In this document: in pieces, positions 60,800 to 64,000 of the stretch | How positions within the stretch are numbered: position 1 is the first letter of the stretch | Layout: each line of letters begins with the position of its first letter | Source of the DNA: Enoplolaimus lenunculus | Lineage: Eukaryota; Nematoda; Enoplea; Enoplida; Thoracostomopsidae | Reading direction: 5' to 3' | Length of the DNA stretch: 64,000 nt | NCBI GenBank assembly: GCA_030248215.1 | Contig: JASANG010000320.1 | Coordinates: forward strand, 1-64,000 | Translations under genes and position numbers: made by a program | The notes under the pieces: generated by a model | Databases searched by the model: none | Told to the model about the DNA's origin: nothing | Seen by the model: only the letters and a program-made list of their open reading frames with translations

Positions 60800-61584
60800 C
60801 ACAATAACAAGCGTACACTAGGTAACAATTTTAGTCAATGTATCCCAGTAGCACACCACCAGCAGCGCACTAGATTTAAACAAGGTGCAGCTGTACAGTG
60901 CAATTTCTGCACTGAGCACCAGATGCGCTATTAAGTACGATCGTGGTTGTTGTACCGTCGTACAACCGAAATGTTACATTATTGTAAATTCCAGTGAGGT
61001 GATTTTAACTCAGAATGTGTTGAATCCACTTTGCAGTCTGAGCTCTGAGTTAGGTCTTTCAGAACTCACAATTCAGAATTGTTCGAACTCATTCTGGGTT
61101 AATTAATCAAATATATATAATTCTATCTCTGAATTGACCAATGAAGTCATTGGAATTTTTACAGCGCTGGCGCACGTTAGTTATTGTGAATTGTGTATCA
61201 CATTACGTAATTCTGACCCGTCAGCGGTGAACGCTACGCAGTTGACACCAAAATCATTTTCAGTTTCGCCGGTAATCCTTTACATCCATCGAACTAATCA
61301 GGAAATTCACTTTATAATCGCCTTTTGCGTTTCAAATTTCATTTTCAAAAACACTTTTTGTAAGCGAAAAAACTGAAATCAATGCGGTTAATGAACCACA
61401 ACTGTGGTTCCTCAACAAATTCCGACCGAAATGTGTAGTTCCGATTCCCATTTGAATATCACTTTTAATCCAAATAAAACCAACTAACCTATTAACTATT
61501 ATTCTGCTTACTGCTACGCTTTCACTAAAACATCGTTTCAATGTTGCTTTAATTTCGAAGCTTAATTTTAAAATGCATAAAAGC

Positions 61585-61759
61585 CAGTGGCGGATCCAGG
61601 ATCTCAAAATGGGGGCCCCCAAAATTTCACAGGTAATAAACTTACTTTTGACCCATACACAAACCACGAACTATTGTCACAAAATTGCTATATAATTTTT
61701 GTCGAGATGCTGTTGGGGGGGCCCCACGGCCGAGGTGGCCCCCCATGGATCCGCCATTG
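61585..61759 (+). mobile_element. Family F hAT MITE with perfect 8-bp target duplication
   Basis: ATAAAAGC on both sides (61577-61584, 61760-61767). Same ends and interior as the 30823 copy. Confidence 0.9.
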
Positions 61760-62126
61760 ATAAAAGCAACCGCAAAACACTGTAAGCTTCTAACGAACTA
61801 TTCTTTTAACTGGACCGCTGGGTCAAACCAAGGATAATACATAGCTAGCGCTTAAACTCGATCACATCAAAGACTCTCAACTAATTTAGAAACAACTTTA
61901 ACAATCTATTCTCATACGATTGCGTATGGCTTCAAATTGCCTGTGCAACTGTGCCTTGTAAAACGAACGCGAAGTCAAACGCAATTTTAATATTAAACCC
62001 AGCGTAAAATTTGTTGTACGGTTAAGCACAATGGTTGTGAACAAATCCGATGCCTGAATAAAAATATCTTTTCCCTCGTTGTTGCTACACCTTAAAAAGC
62101 GAACGTAGAATAGCGCTCAACGACCG

Positions 62127-62288
62127 TGCCCGTAGCCAAGGGGAGCAGGGTTGGTCAGCCGCCCTCGAGAAATTTTGTCGCTCTACAAAATGTTCAACCT
62201 TGAAGTCAATAACAAAAACCTTTGTATGGCCCTTTGTGAAAAATTTTAACCCCTCACCGTAGCAAGGTGAGCTGGCTATGGGTCTGTG
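62127..62288 (-). mobile_element. Family E MITE, reverse
   Basis: GTGCCCGTAGCCAAGGGGAG start, GAGCTGGCTATGGGTCTG end. Confidence 0.75.
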
Positions 62289-63041
62289 AACCGCTTAGCT
62301 CTACAGAATTCGAACCAAACTTTCCGCAGTCATTTCACGCTCAGTGCTGTCCCTTTGCGCTTCATGGAGAATAAAAACCTCACTAAATAGTTCAACTACC
62401 AAAAATAAGTACTATAAACATACGCATAAGCGTAGCGTTTCATTTCGTGAGGAAATCACTTCGACCATTAAAGATAGGTTGCGGGAGAGGGAAGCGAGCT
62501 AGAAAAATTGGTCTGACCGGTTAATTTCAAAACATGATGGCAGTGGCCACCATTCTTATCCCTACAGGAGTTTCAAGCGTATATGTTCCTTATATGTACC
62601 CTCATTCTTCACGCCTCCGACAACCGAGTACGGTTTACTGTCAAGGGCGTAGCAAGAATTTTAATCTGGGTGGGTATAACCTCGTCTAAAGGTTGTTTGC
62701 GAGCGAACGCAGCAAGCGAAGGCGAAATTTTAACCGATGGACGTTAGTTACCCTAAAACCGGTAGAAATGGCTTTTCATCGTCTCTCCCAGGAATTTCGG
62801 CAGATATATGTCCCTCGTTTTGTGCGCCCTGTACAATTTACTCGGCCCCAAAAGACAGCTTTTTAGCCGCCGTCATAAACATTTCCGCTGCCACTCTGTA
62901 TACCGCCCAATGACCAAAAATGTGATTATTGTAGAGCAAAGACAGAAAAATGCCACACGCTTGTATGTATGAACGAAGGCTTATATTATCGGCTATATAC
63001 GCTCTGTGTAGACTACCAGTTCGCTGGTTTGAACTTTTGCG

Positions 63042-63191
63042 CATGGACGTAACCACGGATTTCATTTCAGGAGGGTATCTCTCCTAGATAATTTTCAACC
63101 TTGCTTATATTAAATTATCGAAAACCCTTGTATGCCCTTGCTGGAAAAATTTTAGCCTCCGGCCCGAGCAACGTGAGCTGGCAACGGGGAT
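63042..63191 (-). mobile_element. Family E MITE, reverse, diverged
   Basis: ATGGACGTAACCACGG start, TTTTCAACCTTGCTTATA middle, GTGAGCTGGCAACGGGG end. Confidence 0.65.
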
Positions 63192-63457
63192 GAGTTCTTA
63201 CCTGAGTTAAATACTTGTATTTCGAAGCGGTTTGAGGTAAGTATATCTAGATCTAGACGCAAAAACCTTCATCTCCTGCGATTCGTGTGCTACGTATTAT
63301 GATGTAATAGAATAACTTTCATGATTTTGTGAGCTGAATACAAAAGAAGAGCTGTTTGATAAATTCTAGCGCAGTGGTTTGGTTCTACAGACCTGAAATA
63401 AGTCAATCTTGAAGTTGGAATTTGGTAAACCAGTTGATGTTCCCAGAATGGCTACGG

Positions 63458-63829
63458 CGATGGTGCCACCGGAAGTGAAAAATACCGGAGCCGGAGCCGG
63501 AGCTGGAAGTCAACGAATCTTGCCGGAACCGGAGGTGAGGCGAATTTAGGTAGTAAAAACGACAGTGAATTAGTTAATTTTAGCCAATATCTGCAATATG
63601 TTGTAAAGTTGTTTGGTTTTACGCTAATTTTCTTCTAAATTTCGTAAATTTTTTCCTGAAAATTAATGACAAAAGTAAAACGAAACGCGCTAAACAGAAA
63701 AATTTTGCAAAATTATGCTAAATTTTACTACTGAATTTGCCGGAACGTCCGGTAAAAATTTTACCGGAACCGAAACCGGAGCCTGTCTGCCGGAGTCGGA
63801 ACCAGAGACAGACCTCCGGTTGTGCCCTA
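63458..63829. mobile_element. Family H element
   Basis: GGTGCCACCGGAAGTG start, CCGGTTGTGCCCTA end, with CCGGAGCCGGAGCCGGAGC near the left end. Confidence 0.7.
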
Positions 63830-63834
63830 CGCTA

Positions 63835-64000
63835 CTGTATTGACCCGAATAAGAGGGGGTAATAAGAGGGGGTCCCCATTTTGAGTCCCAATCAATAGGA
63901 GTCCGTATCCCTAATAAGAGTCCGTGAGCGGATAGAGTCCCTTAACCCTAATTAGAGTCCATAAATAGAAATTATCCCTAATTGTAGCGCATAAATGACT
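63835..64000 (-). mobile_element. Family B MITE, cut by the window edge
   Basis: CTGTATTGACCCGAATAAGA start after TA, then GGGGTCCCCATTTTGAGTCC as in the 31460 copy; continues past 64000. Confidence 0.85.

Larger units (their letters stand above)
61768..63457. other. Intergenic, no gene seen
   Basis: AT-rich sequence holding two family E copies and an eroded block near 62640-62830. No coding sequence recognised. Confidence 0.5.

Noticed and set aside
1-64000. LTR retroelements, Polintons or other virus-derived copies
   Set aside because: No paired long terminal repeats and no recognisable capsid, protease, integrase, polymerase or envelope reading was seen.

Overview
The window looks like nuclear DNA of a nematode. 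The evidence is the abundance of TTAGGC/GCCTAA (the nematode telomere hexamer) inside dispersed repeats, short GT-AG introns with TTTCAG-type acceptors, a DMSR-like peptide GPCR and invertebrate SLC6 and SLC5 genes. Intergenic DNA is AT-rich and packed with short non-autonomous DNA transposons, and introns are long (220-1280 bp), unlike compact Caenorhabditis. A repeat-rich non-rhabditid lineage is my guess; species cannot be told from the sequence.

Four host genes can be supported. (1) 7322-18340 (+): a 14-exon SLC6 sodium/chloride-dependent transporter of the amino-acid/GABA/glycine type, reconstructed exon by exon, with one extra base in exon 12. (2) 21518-23293 (-): a DMSR/myosuppressin-receptor-like GPCR in one uninterrupted 591-codon frame. 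(3) 51259-55951 (+): a short-chain dehydrogenase of the sniffer/C-factor type in at least four exons, with the 5' end and one short exon unresolved. (4) 57130-60561 (-): an intronless 1143-codon SLC5-like symporter with a roughly 400-residue Asn/Thr/Ser-rich extracellular insert and a poly-threonine run. Genes 3 and 4 converge on a 0.6 kb foldback element. The genes show no common pathway. The SLC6 carrier and the peptide receptor would both suit neuronal or muscle signalling, but that is inference.

The rest (1-7200, 18341-21517, 23294-51258, 56000-57129, 60800-64000) and most introns are repeats. I could sort them into: hAT-like MITEs with 8-bp target-site duplications (families A and A2 with TTAGGC cores; E; F/G with CAG.GGCGGATCCA ends; H with CCGGAA repeats); TA-flanked mariner-like MITEs (B, M, O); TTAA-flanked elements carrying a tRNA-Gly-like module (D); other inverted-repeat elements (C, K, L, N); tRNA-derived SINE relics; and a perfect 5 x 79 bp tandem array. 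A GC-rich island at 39.6-40.3 kb may be a LINE 5' piece. No LTR or virus-derived element was recognised. The 24-51 kb interval is a gene desert apart from two weak candidate exons (27474-27610 + and 42079-42279 -).
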